A stretch of DNA of 64,000 bases from a virus. Below the pieces are notes generated by a model that saw only the letters and a list, made by a program, of their open reading frames with translations, had not been told where the DNA came from and did not search any database. How positions within the stretch are numbered: position 1 is the stretch's first letter; each line of letters opens with the position of its first letter. The stretch spans positions 1 to 64,000 of IMG/VR virus record IMGVR_UViG_3300038462_000040. One strand, written 5' to 3'. Made by a program: the position numbers and the translations under genes. Below are positions 42,942 to 51,904 of this stretch, one piece after another.

Positions 42942-43627
42942 ATTAATTTAAATAAAAAATCTTTATGTGTTCCTTCTATTTTTCTTGATGTTAAACTAAC
43001 AATATTATATTTTAATAATAAATCAATTACTTCTTGAGCAAGACAATGATTTGGTGCTTCTCTATAATCTCTTAATTCCATATTAAGTCCAGTAATTAAA
43101 TTATTTTCTAAAGTTTTTTGTGCCCCATATAACATATCTAATTCACTTCCTTCAATATCTGCCCAAATAAATATTTTTTTATTTAAAAGATTATATTCAT
43201 CAACAATCTTATCTATTGTAACACTATTTAATTTAACCTTTTTATATGCATTATTGTTTTCAGCATCTCCACCATAAAGCCAAAAATCTGATTTGCCACC
43301 ATCTTCATATCCCATATAACCTTCGATTTCTTCACAGTTTTTTCCAACAACTAATTTTAATAAATTTCCGGGATATAAATTACTTTTTAATATTTCATAT
43401 CTTTCATTTTGTGGTTCAAAACCAATAATTACACAATTTGGTTTTAAATCTCTTACAGACCATGCTTCCGACCCAACATTACCTACACCGCAATCAATGA
43501 AACAATCAAAATCAATAACATTAATAATTTCAAGTATTTCGCTATGATGAGTTCTATCAGTTTGTTTATAGTTTTTTATTCTATTCCAATCCCATAATCT
43601 TTGATTTTTTATTGAATCATTATTCAT
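42938..43627 (-). CDS. FkbM-family methyltransferase
   Basis: 229 residues from MNNDSIKNQ (43627), where the ATG overlaps the upstream stop as ATGA. An ATG at 43654 is less likely. Pattern: DCFIDCGVGNVGSEAW (motif I), CVIIGFEPQNERYEILK, KLVVGKNCEEIEGYMG, VTIDKIVDEYNLLNKKIFIWADIEGSELDMLYGAQKTL, the defining FkbM stretch (IKIDxxGxExxxLxGA). FkbM proteins O-methylate sugars in many glycan clusters. Confidence 0.85.
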   Translation of the reverse strand: MNNDSIKNQRLWDWNRIKNYKQTDRTHHSEILEIINVIDFDCFIDCGVGNVGSEAWSVRDLKPNCVIIGFEPQNERYEILKSNLYPGNLLKLVVGKNCEEIEGYMGYEDGGKSDFWLYGGDAENNNAYKKVKLNSVTIDKIVDEYNLLNKKIFIWADIEGSELDMLYGAQKTLENNLITGLNMELRDYREAPNHCLAQEVIDLLLKYNIVSLTSRKIEGTHKDFLFKLI

Positions 43628-44469
43628 ATTTTTTCTAAAATTTTTTTTGCCCAATTTATTCTATCAAACTTCAATACTGTTAAATATCCTTGTTCTGCAA
43701 TTTTCAATCTTTCATCTTCATGCCCAAGATAATATTTTATTTTATTTCGTAATTCTTCAACATTTGTGAATATATCAAAATCTTGACCAACAGTAAAATC
43801 ATTTTCCATTGAAGTCCAAGGTTCTGTTAATAAGAATCCTTTACTGGCAAGTATTTTATATGTTCTATCTGAAGTACCACCTTCCGTAAAATTTAAATTA
43901 ATTTTTGTCTGTGAAACTACTTTAGAATGTTCGGCACTATATGCTTCAATTATTGGAAAATTGATTGCTTTATGATATTTAAATCTATTATTTCTAAGAT
44001 TACCAATAAATGATACATCATATAAATAAGGTAATTTTATTGGATAATTACATAAATGGTCATAACCTTCTTGTAAGAAGAATACTTTATCACCACCAAC
44101 TTGTTTTGCTGCTACATATGAATCCCAAATTGAACAAAAAATTAAATTACATTTCTGAATTTTTTCAATCAACATTTCATTATAATTTGCATTCATAGTA
44201 TCCATATACCATAAAACCGTTTTAGAAATTTTATTACATTCATCAACCACCCAACTCATTATTTCATTACATTTACTGAATACCACAGCATTAGGTTTTT
44301 CTTCTTGACATAATTGAATTAATCGTCTATCACGTTCATAATCACCATATTTTTCGCCAATTTCTCTATAATTAAATTCTAATACTTCACAACCATTTTT
44401 TCTAAATCCATCTGCTTGTGATACATTAGTTGAATTAAGATTAAAAACTGCTGCAAATATTATTTTCAT
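43624..44469 (-). CDS. CgeB-like GT-B glycosyltransferase
   Basis: 281 residues from MKIIFAAVF (44469), directly after the stop of the preceding gene (44471). The C-terminal half (YLYDVSFIGNLRNNR ... QTKINLNFTEGGTSDRTYKILASKGFLLTEPW ... LRNKIKYYLGHEDERLKIAEQGY) matches the Glyco_trans_1_2/CgeB pattern, with E-x-G-x-x-D-R and the final helix. The N-terminal half has the waiting domain (SQADGFRKNGCEVLEFNYREIG). Overlaps the FkbM gene by 4 bases. Confidence 0.8.
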   Translation of the reverse strand: MKIIFAAVFNLNSTNVSQADGFRKNGCEVLEFNYREIGEKYGDYERDRRLIQLCQEEKPNAVVFSKCNEIMSWVVDECNKISKTVLWYMDTMNANYNEMLIEKIQKCNLIFCSIWDSYVAAKQVGGDKVFFLQEGYDHLCNYPIKLPYLYDVSFIGNLRNNRFKYHKAINFPIIEAYSAEHSKVVSQTKINLNFTEGGTSDRTYKILASKGFLLTEPWTSMENDFTVGQDFDIFTNVEELRNKIKYYLGHEDERLKIAEQGYLTVLKFDRINWAKKILEKI

Positions 44470-44470
44470 T

Positions 44471-45310
44471 TTATTTAAGAATTTCAACTATTTTATTATA
44501 AATAAAATTAACTTTTGGATTCCAACCCATTTCCGAATAAAAATATACTGGAGTATTATGGGGATTCCAATATTTTGTATATCTATTTCGATTATATTCT
44601 TCTGACCAAACTAAATGTGGTGTACCGCAAAGGCTTGCTAAATGAAGTGGTCCTGATGATTGTCCAACAACTAATTTACAATTATTCATCAAAGCAACAG
44701 TATTCTCAATTGGTATATTTCTAAAATCCTTAACACCTTTGAGTTCAAAAGTTTCAGTAGTACCAATAATACCAACAATATATTTTTCAGATAATAATTG
44801 TATAAGTGATTGCCAACTATTTAAATCCCAATTTCTATGATTTCCAACTTCTCTATTTCTCGGATGTACAAGAATATCAACTTTTTCACATGGTAAATCG
44901 GATTTATACTTAATGTAATGTTGTCCTAAAAATCTATCATCAAATAATGAAAGATAACCAGAACCATTCATTTCAAAACCAATATTAACTGCTGGTTGCC
45001 TAAAATCATAATTAATGCCATTAATTTGAGATAATAAATATTCCTCATTAATACCAGCACAAGACCAACCATCAAATTGTAAATTATTGGGTGGTAAATT
45101 AATTATATGATATTCATCACAAAAATCTCGATATAAAAATTCATGACCTGCTTTACTTACTACAATAGTTTTTTTAAATTCTTTTGATAATCTACGAATA
45201 AATCCTTGCCAACAGCAAAGTTCCCATCCAAATTCACCTATCCAAGGACCAGCTAATAATATTTTTTCACTATTTGGTTTAATTTCGAAAGTTGTTCCTG
45301 CAATAACCAT
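44471..45310 (-). CDS. GT9-like glycosyltransferase
   Basis: 279 residues from MVIAGTTFEI (45310), directly after the preceding stop (45312). GT9-like C-terminal donor domain: VDILVHPRNREVGNHRNWDLNSWQSLIQLLSEKYIVGIIGT...VALMNNCKLVVGQSSGPLHLASLCGTPHLVWSEEYN, with the G-x-S-G-P-x-H-x-A motif of heptosyltransferases. The N-terminal half begins ILLAGPWIGEFGWELCCWQGFIRRLSKEF, a phage/ADP-heptose-like variant. Third GT9-like gene in the window. Confidence 0.82.
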   Translation of the reverse strand: MVIAGTTFEIKPNSEKILLAGPWIGEFGWELCCWQGFIRRLSKEFKKTIVVSKAGHEFLYRDFCDEYHIINLPPNNLQFDGWSCAGINEEYLLSQINGINYDFRQPAVNIGFEMNGSGYLSLFDDRFLGQHYIKYKSDLPCEKVDILVHPRNREVGNHRNWDLNSWQSLIQLLSEKYIVGIIGTTETFELKGVKDFRNIPIENTVALMNNCKLVVGQSSGPLHLASLCGTPHLVWSEEYNRNRYTKYWNPHNTPVYFYSEMGWNPKVNFIYNKIVEILK

Positions 45311-45311
45311 A

Positions 45312-47822
45312 TTAATTAATTGTTTTAATTCCAATATTATTTGCTGTTGATTTTTCTCTTTTTTGCCTATCAAATACAACAACACTATCATAAAAATGAA
45401 TTCCCGTTGTGTTTTTTGTAAATTCTGTTACTTTTAATTCAGGTGCTTCGCTATAAAAAGAATGAAGTTCATCAATTAAATTCTTAGTATATTCTATAAA
45501 TGTTAATGATTTCTTATAACCACCATTATAACGTGCCCAATAATTAGTATGAAGGTCTTCACATAAATATACACCACCATCATTTAATGCGCCATATAAT
45601 TCTTGAAAACTAATTATTTGTTGATGCATATAATGTCCACCATCATCAATAATAATATCAAATTTACCTTCAGATTTAATTAGTTCATGTAAAAAATTGG
45701 TATCAGCTTGGTCACCAATATAAATTTTAATTCTTTCTTCTTCAAATTTTTTACAACGAGGTTCAATATCGACACCAATAATTTCTGCTTGGTCACCAAA
45801 ATATTCTTTCCACATTTTAAGTGAACCACCTTGCCAAATACCAATTTCTAACACTTTTATTTTTTTTCCAACAAAAGAACTAAAATGCCTTTCATAAATA
45901 TCAAAATAATGTAACCATTTATCTATCATATTTCTATTTTGATTTGAATTAAAATAATCAATTAGTTTCATAGAATTTAATTTATTTAATAATTTTATTT
46001 TTATAAGTATTATTCCACCATTTATTACATCATTTGCAAATACAAGTGCTTCATCACCTTCTGACCATGACATTAAATAATCACGTATCTTTTTCATACT
46101 AATAGTTACATAAGAATCATCAGTTGTTGATGCTACACTATTATTTATTTTAACGGAAAAAGAATTTTTTAAATATGTATAATGATGCATATACATTTCA
46201 GATATTTTATATGTACCTTCATTCATTTTTCTAACGGAGTCTACCAATACGGAAGATTTTGTAACTTCAAATTTTCTATTATCAATTTTAAGTACACTTG
46301 CTACAAAATATGTATCTTTAAAATAATGATTTTCATCATAATAATACGAATAAATTGGAGAATATAATGTATCTATATTATTATCATACATGAAATTAAT
46401 TTCGGATATTAATTCATTTACATTATATCTTTCATCTGAATCCATTGGCATTATGAACGTGCAATCATTTTTTTTACAATAATCTAAACCAATATTTCTT
46501 TTATTTAAAACACCTTGCTGTATATCTTTATCATTAATATCATAATAAACAATATCATTAACCAATTTATTATTTAATAAACGCTCTAAAATTTGTTTAT
46601 TTTCTTCTGGTTCTAAATTTCCTATAAACCCAATTTTTTGATGAACGATAACAATATAATCAACATAATTTTTAATTGATTTTATCGACTTCTCAATTAA
46701 TTCTAAGCCATAAAATGTATTATAAGCAACACCAACTTTAAATCTTTTATATTCTTTATTTTTAAATCTTTTAGATATATTATTATTTTTCCATATATTA
46801 TTTTTTAGTAATAGATTAATCTTTTTAAACATATCTCGTTCATTATCAAACTCATATATTAAATTACCAAAATAATTTCTTTTTGATTTTTCTGACACAA
46901 TTACACTACCATTAATTAATAATTCAAAAAGTCTAACTTGTTCTTGTAAATTAGATTCATAATAGTGTAAATTAACAATAATTTTTGAATTAAAAACATA
47001 TTTATATAAATCATCACCAAATACTGAATGATTCATACATTTTCCAAAATTATAATTTTTATACTTATTACAATCAACTTCAGGAGCAAGTATACAAATT
47101 TTATATTTATCATATAATAATGATAATATTTTTGCTCTTTTATCATTAACTGAACCTAAAAATAATAATTCATATTCTGGATTTGTTATATTATTTGTTC
47201 TAATTAATTCTGATACGTATTCTAAAGGAACATGAATTATATTATTAAATCCTTCTGCTTTTAAAAAATTAATATTATCTAAATCATAATCCCAAATTTC
47301 ATCACATTCACTTAATGATTTTTGTATATGTTTTGTTCTATTAACAACTTCTCCATTTTTACTATTTATATTGTACCATTGACTTTTATTATCATAAAGT
47401 TGCTCTAATTGATATATAACAATTTTATAATTTGGATATTTTTCTCGATATTCTGAAATATTAAAATCTATATTGTAACTTAAAATAACTAATGTGTTAT
47501 TATATTTAAATTGATTTTGAAATTTAGATAATACCATCGTTCTCACACCTTCAAAAGGATTGTATTTTGTTTTTCGTGTGATAATACATTCCAATGGACA
47601 ATTAGGTAATTGAATGAATGTTTTTTTAGGAATTTGAATATTATGGAAATTACCACCTCTTAATTTAGTACGTTCATCATTAGATAATTTAATATCTGGT
47701 CTTGTAATATCATTATTCATTTTTAATTCATTTTTTTTACTATCAATAAAGGCATGTTGATTCTGATGAATTTCAATTCTTTTTTTTATTGTTCTTTTTA
47801 CTTCATTTCTTGTTTTTTTCAT
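45312..47822 (-). CDS. Tri-domain glycosyltransferase/glycosyltransferase/methyltransferase fusion
   Basis: 836 residues. Residues ~65-345 look GT-B/CgeB-like (LVILSYNIDFNISEYREKYPNYKIVIYQLEQL ... SKIIVNLHYYESNLQEQVRLFELLINGSVIVSEKS). Residues ~368-600 are a GT-A-like domain (VGVAYNTFYGLELIEKSIKSI ... NIGLDYCKKNDCTFIMPMDSDERYNVNEL) related to the next gene upstream. Residues ~640-810 are a CmcI/TylF-like methyltransferase (KVLEIGIWQGGSLKMWKEYFGDQAEIIGVDIEPRCKKF ... DIIIDDGGHYMHQQIISF). This suggests one protein adds two sugars and a methyl cap. Starts in ATGA overlap. Confidence 0.8.
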   Translation of the reverse strand: MKKTRNEVKRTIKKRIEIHQNQHAFIDSKKNELKMNNDITRPDIKLSNDERTKLRGGNFHNIQIPKKTFIQLPNCPLECIITRKTKYNPFEGVRTMVLSKFQNQFKYNNTLVILSYNIDFNISEYREKYPNYKIVIYQLEQLYDNKSQWYNINSKNGEVVNRTKHIQKSLSECDEIWDYDLDNINFLKAEGFNNIIHVPLEYVSELIRTNNITNPEYELLFLGSVNDKRAKILSLLYDKYKICILAPEVDCNKYKNYNFGKCMNHSVFGDDLYKYVFNSKIIVNLHYYESNLQEQVRLFELLINGSVIVSEKSKRNYFGNLIYEFDNERDMFKKINLLLKNNIWKNNNISKRFKNKEYKRFKVGVAYNTFYGLELIEKSIKSIKNYVDYIVIVHQKIGFIGNLEPEENKQILERLLNNKLVNDIVYYDINDKDIQQGVLNKRNIGLDYCKKNDCTFIMPMDSDERYNVNELISEINFMYDNNIDTLYSPIYSYYYDENHYFKDTYFVASVLKIDNRKFEVTKSSVLVDSVRKMNEGTYKISEMYMHHYTYLKNSFSVKINNSVASTTDDSYVTISMKKIRDYLMSWSEGDEALVFANDVINGGIILIKIKLLNKLNSMKLIDYFNSNQNRNMIDKWLHYFDIYERHFSSFVGKKIKVLEIGIWQGGSLKMWKEYFGDQAEIIGVDIEPRCKKFEEERIKIYIGDQADTNFLHELIKSEGKFDIIIDDGGHYMHQQIISFQELYGALNDGGVYLCEDLHTNYWARYNGGYKKSLTFIEYTKNLIDELHSFYSEAPELKVTEFTKNTTGIHFYDSVVVFDRQKREKSTANNIGIKTIN

Positions 47823-48628
47823 TTAATAATTCTATCATAATTACTTAACATTATAATTGGTTCAATTTTTTTTAATTTTAAAAATCCCCATTCATTTAAA
47901 CCAACTAAATTATCTTCATTCCAATTGTTATAATAATCAATTTGTTTTTGAATAGCAACATCATTATCATAATTAAGTCTTTTTGCTGCATTTCTTATCT
48001 TACTATCAATATTCTTCCTAACCAATGTCATATGATGCATTTGTATAACATCAGGTTGAAATATAACATATCTATCATAATTAGGTCTTCTTGTTGGGTC
48101 AACAAGTACTGGCGAAGGATAATCTTGTATAAATGAAACATTATTTCCTTTAATTGGAAAAAATAAACTAACCATAGTATCGTGTGGTTTATCAATTAAA
48201 TACGAGGAAGATTTATAATAATCATTATAATCTGCAAAACCAACAAAATTTGGATTTTCATCATACCATGCCAATAATTTAGCAAATTGTTCTTCAACAT
48301 AAAATTCATCACAATCCATTGACATATGATGGGTACAATATTTTTTTCTTGATAAATTAATACCAATATTTCTTTTAATAATTTGATTCGAATGAGGTGA
48401 AAGTGTTTGTTGATTTTCATAAAATACTAATTCATCAATTAATCCCTCATTTTTTAAATCGTTTAATATTTCTATTAAATTTTCAGAACATTTATTTCCC
48501 CAATATGATTCTGTTTGATATACAACCGATATAAATTCAACCAAATCTCTTATTTGAAGTATTGAATCTTTTAGTAATTCTTGTCCATCAAAAATATTAT
48601 AACATATACCATATTTTGTAAATCCCAT
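47819..48628 (-). CDS. GT-A-like glycosyltransferase
   Basis: 269 residues. Starts KYGICYNIFDGQELLKDSILQIRDLVEFISVVYQ and contains KRNIGINLSRKKYCTHHMSMDCDEFYVEEQF, the same arrangement as the middle domain of the 836-residue fusion (MPMDSDERY). The acidic DCDE would be the metal-binding site. Probably a paralog that gave rise to, or came from, the fusion's middle domain. Its TGA overlaps the fusion's ATG. Confidence 0.75.
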   Translation of the reverse strand: MGFTKYGICYNIFDGQELLKDSILQIRDLVEFISVVYQTESYWGNKCSENLIEILNDLKNEGLIDELVFYENQQTLSPHSNQIIKRNIGINLSRKKYCTHHMSMDCDEFYVEEQFAKLLAWYDENPNFVGFADYNDYYKSSSYLIDKPHDTMVSLFFPIKGNNVSFIQDYPSPVLVDPTRRPNYDRYVIFQPDVIQMHHMTLVRKNIDSKIRNAAKRLNYDNDVAIQKQIDYYNNWNEDNLVGLNEWGFLKLKKIEPIIMLSNYDRIIK

Positions 48629-48629
48629 A

Positions 48630-50138
48630 TTATTTAATCATTCTAATAATTTTATTTAAAACTTCTTTATTTTTTAGATAAAATGGATGTAATCTTTCAA
48701 AATAATCACTATTTAATTTTTCTAATTTATCATTACTTCTATCTCTTGACATTGATTCATAATGATATGCAACTGCATCACAAACTGTAATATTTTTCTT
48801 ACCTTTAATAAGACAATTCAAATTCAATTCAACATCTTCAAAACATTCAATATATGATTCATTAAAATATCCAATATCAATAAATACTTGTTTATTAATC
48901 AATAAAAATGCTCCTGTATTTCCTAACGAATTATAATTTATTCCAGTAAAATAATTATTTGTTTTTCTAAGGTCAGTATGTGTTAAATGTATATTATCGG
49001 TTGTATCTCTAACAATTGCAATTCCACAATGCTGTACACTGGCATCTGCGAAATGCAATCTAATTCCAATTGTACCAACATTTTCTTTATTTGCATTATA
49101 AATTTCGACACACCTACTTAATACATCATTTAATAATTTAACATCATCATTACAAAATAAAATTAATTCAGTATCTTCAGATACATGATTTCTCACCATA
49201 TCATTATTTATTTTACCAAAATTATACCAATCATATTGAATTAATTTAACTTTATCACTTAATATCTCCGAATATCTATTAATAACATTAGGACTACTAC
49301 CAGTATCAGCAATAAGTATTTCATAATTATAATAATTAACACAATCATTCCATGAATTAACATTATTTTTAATTAAATTAAAATTATTTTTTGTTGGTAT
49401 AATTACACTAACTTTAGGTGTTTCTTTTAATTTAATATTAAATTCTTTATATTGTGGTGGTAATGATAATGGTAACTCATCTTTATATTTATTTGCAAAT
49501 TGAATTCTACTATTCTCCCATTCTTGATTGGTCATGCCTATTGATTTATGTAAAATTCTTATTGAAGTGGTTACTCCTATATTACAACCATCAAGGTAGT
49601 TAGGTATTACCATTGAAATTTCGTAAAAATGAAACCCTTTAAATTCTTCATCAAATTTATGCACAATATTATTACAATCAATTGCCATAAACACACCATC
49701 AATAACTACTACTTCTTTTACATTTGGTATTTCCTTTGAATATTCGCTAACCCAAGTACTTATTCCATTCGTATGCTCTACTATCCCAAACATTTTAGTT
49801 TTATCGGTCCACCAACAGCCATTTTCGTGAAGAAAAGTTGTACCAGCTATTCCAATAATATCAAAATTAGTATTATTAAATTTATTTAATAATATTTTAC
49901 CCCAATTTTTTGTTTTTATTAAAACATCCGGATGTAGGAATACCATAATAACATTATCTTTATTATAATCGACAATTGCTTTATTATATATTGAAGTTAA
50001 TGAATATTGATTATAATTAGTGTAGCACACAACATCATGGTTAACACCAATAGTGTTATGAATATGATTTATAAATTCATTATTCTTTTCATCACCTAAA
50101 TGTGATGAAAATACTACTATTATTTTATTTTTTATCAT
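48630..50138 (-). CDS. Two-domain GT2-family glycosyltransferase
   Basis: 502 residues. Residues ~1-215 form a first GT-A-like domain (IIVVFSSHLGDEKNNEFINHI ... VIMVFLHPDVLIKTKNW ... EVVVIDGVFMAIDC). Residues ~240-490 are a classical GT2 domain (VSVIIPTKNNFNLIKNNVNSW ... ILIADTGSSPN ... TELILFCNDDVKLLND ... NTGAFLLINKQVFIDIGYFNESYIECFEDVELNLNC), with the DD metal site and the ED acceptor-side acid pair. First gene of the island in transcription order. Confidence 0.85.
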   Translation of the reverse strand: MIKNKIIVVFSSHLGDEKNNEFINHIHNTIGVNHDVVCYTNYNQYSLTSIYNKAIVDYNKDNVIMVFLHPDVLIKTKNWGKILLNKFNNTNFDIIGIAGTTFLHENGCWWTDKTKMFGIVEHTNGISTWVSEYSKEIPNVKEVVVIDGVFMAIDCNNIVHKFDEEFKGFHFYEISMVIPNYLDGCNIGVTTSIRILHKSIGMTNQEWENSRIQFANKYKDELPLSLPPQYKEFNIKLKETPKVSVIIPTKNNFNLIKNNVNSWNDCVNYYNYEILIADTGSSPNVINRYSEILSDKVKLIQYDWYNFGKINNDMVRNHVSEDTELILFCNDDVKLLNDVLSRCVEIYNANKENVGTIGIRLHFADASVQHCGIAIVRDTTDNIHLTHTDLRKTNNYFTGINYNSLGNTGAFLLINKQVFIDIGYFNESYIECFEDVELNLNCLIKGKKNITVCDAVAYHYESMSRDRSNDKLEKLNSDYFERLHPFYLKNKEVLNKIIRMIK

Positions 50139-50154
50139 ATAAGATTTATTTAAA

Positions 50155-50523
50155 TTATAATAATTTTTTTCTTACTTCTAATAAAGCATCATCAATTCTT
50201 TCGCTCATCCTTTTTAAGTTTGTAAATGATGCTCCATTATTAATTAATATTATATCTTCAAATCTATCTTTAGATATTAAAAATTCAATAACTTCTTCTT
50301 TTGATGGACAATCAAATAAATATTCAAAAAATTTTAAATATTTATTATTGTTTAAATTTACTTCAACAATTAAATTATTATACATAATTGTTTTGTCAAA
50401 ATATTCTAAATAACATTTACCATCCTTTTCACGAACTCTTGCTCTTATTTCCCTTTCTATTTCATCATCAGTTAATAGTTTAGGATATATCAATTTATAA
50501 AAATTTAATGATATTATTTTCAC
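50155..50523 (-). CDS. Protein of unknown function (122 residues)
   Basis: Not recognised. A small soluble alpha/beta protein: an N-terminal basic part (LLTDDEIEREIRARVREKDGKCYLEYFDK), a central beta segment (NNLIVEVNLNNNKYLKFFEYLF) and a helical C-terminus (FTNLKRMSERIDDALLEVRKKLL). Lies just upstream of the glycan island in the same direction, ends 17 bases before it, and may be co-transcribed with it. Confidence 0.55.
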   Translation of the reverse strand: MKIISLNFYKLIYPKLLTDDEIEREIRARVREKDGKCYLEYFDKTIMYNNLIVEVNLNNNKYLKFFEYLFDCPSKEEVIEFLISKDRFEDIILINNGASFTNLKRMSERIDDALLEVRKKLL

Positions 50524-50575
50524 TAATTTAAAAATTATTTCATCTGAAGTTGGTTTTTATTTAGACCAAAGAGTA

Positions 50576-50956
50576 TTAGAAATTACACCAAGGTCGTAAT
50601 TCCTCCCATCCAAGATTGATTTTCACCCAAGCACCTATAAAATCTCTAATTTGATTGTAATTAAGACCATATTTATCTTCAAAAATCTTCCAAATTAATG
50701 AATGTCTTATAAGAAAATAATTATCTTTATAATCCAATTTAAATAACCACTCATTGTTCTCATTATAAAAAGTTGTTATTTTTTCACCAGTAATCTTAAG
50801 TGTTGAATTATTAAACACACTGAAAAGAAAATCCTGCATTTCCTTTTCTTTTAGTTTATCTAATTTTAAAATTGTTTTGAATTTAATTACTTCTAATGTG
50901 CTATTTTTTATATCAATTTCAAAACCTTCAGGTGCATTAATCTTAATTTCATTCAT
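50576..50956 (-). CDS. Protein of unknown function (126 residues)
   Basis: Not recognised. It starts with a beta-rich part (IKINAPEGFEIDIKNSTLEVIKFK), continues with an acidic helix (LDKLKEKEMQDFLFSVF) and has an aromatic C-terminus (WLFKLDYKDNYFLIRHSLIWKIFEDKYG ... WEELRPWCNF). No catalytic motif. It forms a group with the 279-residue gene upstream (19 bases apart). The first ~40 residues resemble the start of small phage proteins of host-takeover regions, but this is not a family assignment. Confidence 0.55.
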   Translation of the reverse strand: MNEIKINAPEGFEIDIKNSTLEVIKFKTILKLDKLKEKEMQDFLFSVFNNSTLKITGEKITTFYNENNEWLFKLDYKDNYFLIRHSLIWKIFEDKYGLNYNQIRDFIGAWVKINLGWEELRPWCNF

Positions 50957-50974
50957 AATATTTATTTTTTTAAT

Positions 50975-51814
50975 TTATTTATTTTCTTTAAGAAATTTAA
51001 TAAAATCTTTTTTTAATGCTTCTCCAATAATTTCATAAATTTCATCAGTCTTAACATTTCCATTGATGGGCAAATCAATCAAAACGGGAAACCCAAATAT
51101 TATTCGTTTAAATTTTCTAAAACTATTGGGATGAGATAGTGTGATGTCTTCTTTATAGAATTTAAATTCATCTACGATATGTGGTTTATCATTATAAAAC
51201 CGAACTTCTATCATGTCATCATTTTCTAACTTAGATATTGTTAAATTCGGGTGTAGCGACTCATTTTCATTATTTGTTAATGCGTATTCATATATAGCAT
51301 TTTTTGATTTTAATTCATCAATATGGAAAAATATTATACTACCAACATCAGTAATACGATTCGTTAAAATACCCTCATATATAATATCATTATCATCAAT
51401 AATTCTACCAGACGTAAATTTTTTATTTAAATAATTGCGAATATTTTCTTTGCTTTTCCAAACTTCGGGATATATTTCTGGTAATGGGTTCAAATCTAAA
51501 TTTAGAAAAACATTTTTTTGTGCACTAATCCATTCTTCATCCTTTTGATGATTATATTCATAACATTCAATGCGTAATTTATTATTATTCACATATATTG
51601 AATGTTCTATATCATATCTATAATTTATTATTGGCTTATTTAACCAACTTAGAGATTCTAATAAATCTTTAAGTACATAACTTGCAGAAATAGTGTCATT
51701 TTCATTAAGAATTGATTCATTAACTTCATTTAATTTACTAATTAATGTTTGATTCCAATCCTTTTGAAATTTTTCGTTAGAATTTTCTGGCATTAAATAA
51801 TTCCATTTTTCCAT
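50975..51814 (-). CDS. Protein of unknown function (279 residues)
   Basis: Not recognised. Soluble and acidic with scattered aromatic strands (SLSWLNKPIINYRYDIEHSIYV, LRIECYEYNHQKDEEW, IIFGFPVLIDLPINGN) and a helical end (YEIIGEALKKDFIKFLKENK). No membrane or signal segment. It has an exact TTG-N20-TATATTTG promoter 41 bases upstream and heads a short operon with the 126- and 122-residue genes, so it is probably early-expressed accessory DNA. Confidence 0.6.
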   Translation of the reverse strand: MEKWNYLMPENSNEKFQKDWNQTLISKLNEVNESILNENDTISASYVLKDLLESLSWLNKPIINYRYDIEHSIYVNNNKLRIECYEYNHQKDEEWISAQKNVFLNLDLNPLPEIYPEVWKSKENIRNYLNKKFTSGRIIDDNDIIYEGILTNRITDVGSIIFFHIDELKSKNAIYEYALTNNENESLHPNLTISKLENDDMIEVRFYNDKPHIVDEFKFYKEDITLSHPNSFRKFKRIIFGFPVLIDLPINGNVKTDEIYEIIGEALKKDFIKFLKENK

Positions 51815-51854
51815 GATTATTTTAATTTTATATTAATAATATTTTATATGATTA

Positions 51855-51885
51855 CAAATATATAACATTTAAATTAAATTGTCAA
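51855..51885 (-). promoter_or_regulatory. Host-type promoter TTG-N20-TATATTTG
   Basis: The minus strand has TTG (885-883), 20 bases and TATATTTG (862-855), upstream of the 279-residue gene. Same layout and spacing as at 22303 and 31803. Confidence 0.75.
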
Positions 51886-51904
51886 GTATTATTATATTTC
51901 TCCG

